DNA of 44,246 bases from Myxococcales bacterium. Its GTDB lineage: Bacteria > Myxococcota > Kuafuiibacteriia > Kuafuiibacteriales > Kuafuiibacteriaceae. Position numbers and translations under genes: made by a program. Shown here piece after piece: positions 43,815 to 44,246 of the stretch. Under the pieces are notes generated by a model, which did not search any database, was not told the origin of the DNA, and saw only the letters and a program-made list of their open reading frames with translations. How positions within the stretch are numbered: position 1 is the stretch's first letter; each line of letters begins with the position of its first letter. The DNA lies in the NCBI GenBank assembly GCA_019634385.1, contig JAHQVK010000020.1:1-44246 (forward strand), given 5' to 3'.

Positions 43815-44110
43815 CTAGCGCGTATCTTTCAACTCCGGCTGCGGAGATGACGCCTTATCCCGCATGTGCGAGGAAGTCGGCCCTGGAGGGAGACTACAGC
43901 AAAGATCACTTGAATTGATTCGGTTAGAGTCAACAAGGGGTCGCGCAGTGGAGCATGACCCCGCGGAAAAGCAGGAACTTGGGTTCAACCCAAGGGATTT
44001 CTTCTGTAGATGTACCCGGCCGAGGGGCCCGAAAGGGTGAAAACCATCGACCCCTCACACATGTGGGTACAAGTCAGAACGCAAGCCGGAGTTGAAAGAC
44101 ACGCCCTTAG
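43815..44110 (+). repeat. Element B, copy 7, with nested element C
   Basis: This is the longest copy, 296 bp including the insert. It starts CTAGCGCGTATCTTTCAAC and ends AGTTGAAAGACACGCCCTTAG, and the core GGCTGCGGAGATGACGCC aligns with copies 1 and 5. Element C (43894-44009) splits it where copy 1 reads GAGGGAGGACTGGATGTACC. After C the sequence continues with ATGTACCCGGCCGAGGGG and GTACAAGTCAGAACGC, as in copies 1 and 4. Its right end abuts element A copy 6. Confidence 0.85.
43894..44009 (+). repeat. Element C, copy 2 (inside element B)
   Basis: This 116-bp element starts CTACAGCAAAGATCACTTG and ends CAAGGGATTTCTTCTGTAG, an imperfect inverted repeat. The interior GGTCGCGCAGTGGAGCATGA, CCCCGCGGAAAAGCAGGAAC aligns with copy 1 at 17026-17139. 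The surrounding element B is otherwise intact, so C inserted after B. Confidence 0.8.
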
Positions 44111-44246
44111 CAGCCTGTTGATTTAGCCCAGTGTGTAGCTATCGAGCCAGGCTTTTCGTGAAACGTTCTGACGACGAGGCGAGCGTACCTGGCGGTACGC
44201 GACCGAGGAGAGACTTCTTGTGGTCAGGATGTTTCACGGAAAGACC
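44107..44246 (-). repeat. Element A, copy 6 (cut by window end)
   Basis: TAGCAGCCTGTTGATTTAGC starts the element in the same orientation as copy 2; the CTAG is fused to the end of element B copy 7 as CTTAG. The palindromic interior is present, and the right terminal repeat lies beyond the window. Its reverse complement differs from copy 1 at only about two positions over 138 bases. Confidence 0.85.

Noticed and set aside
1..44246. CRISPR array or tRNA/rRNA genes
   Set aside because: The repeats are dispersed palindromes, not regularly spaced short direct repeats. I saw no tRNA cloverleaf or rRNA signature on either strand by eye.

Overview
The window looks like a contig from a Gram-negative bacterium, probably a deltaproteobacterial lineage in the broad sense (Myxococcota or Bradymonadota-like). 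The Gram-negative envelope is shown by a TolC-type outer-membrane channel, a TonB-dependent receptor, dTDP-rhamnose genes and several lipoproteins. The lineage guess is an inference. It rests on an NtrC-like regulator family, long TPR proteins and a secreted protein with a Cys-rich CGDGLC..GRC motif, which is common in that group. Base composition is close to balanced, GTG and TTG starts are frequent, and I found no tRNA, rRNA or CRISPR.

Layout. 0.3-5.6 kb: surface polysaccharide genes (rfbC, rfbA, a GT4 glycosyltransferase, a WecA/MraY-type sugar-phosphate transferase) with a leucine-dehydrogenase-like gene between them. 5.9-11.3 kb: a giant TPR protein and a DUF885 lipoprotein. 11.6-15.6 kb: an asparagine-synthetase homologue that has lost every catalytic motif, trpS, and a SEFIR (TIR-like) protein with an N-terminal helical domain resembling an immune or conflict adaptor. 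15.6-17.7 kb: a gene-poor island holding mobile repeats. 17.7-26.1 kb: a MarR regulator, a small winged-helix regulator, a type I secretion-like operon (ABC, HlyD, TolC) whose ABC ATPase lacks Walker A, Q-loop, signature and the Walker B glutamate, and a convergent TonB receptor. 27.0-35.0 kb: housekeeping genes (clpS-clpA, an RluD-type pseudouridine synthase, a YegS-like lipid kinase, an NtrC-like regulator with a dead AAA+ site, an Smr protein, a DgkA-like kinase). 35.3-42.5 kb: a closely packed run of gdhA, nudix, a membrane protein, an amidase, a PDZ/S41-like protein and a lipoprotein. 43.0-43.5 kb: arfB.

The most striking non-genic structure is a network of miniature inverted-repeat elements, called A to E here. 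Families A, B, D and E begin and end in CTAG (or a one-base variant of it). They chain together by sharing a single CTAG, nest inside one another, and in three places provide or overlap the stop codon of a neighbouring gene. Family C is a separate TACAG-ended element found inside B and E and also as a solo hairpin. No transposase for any family is present in the window. The two ends of the window are inverted, almost identical copies of element A, which suggests that the contig was broken at this repeat.

A second theme is pseudoenzymes. The asparagine-synthetase-like protein, the ABC exporter and the NtrC-like regulator each keep the family fold but have lost their nucleotide-binding or catalytic residues, without frameshifts. 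The SEFIR protein beside the gene-poor island and the ATPase-dead exporter with its two regulators are the best candidates for an undescribed system. Their function is inference only.
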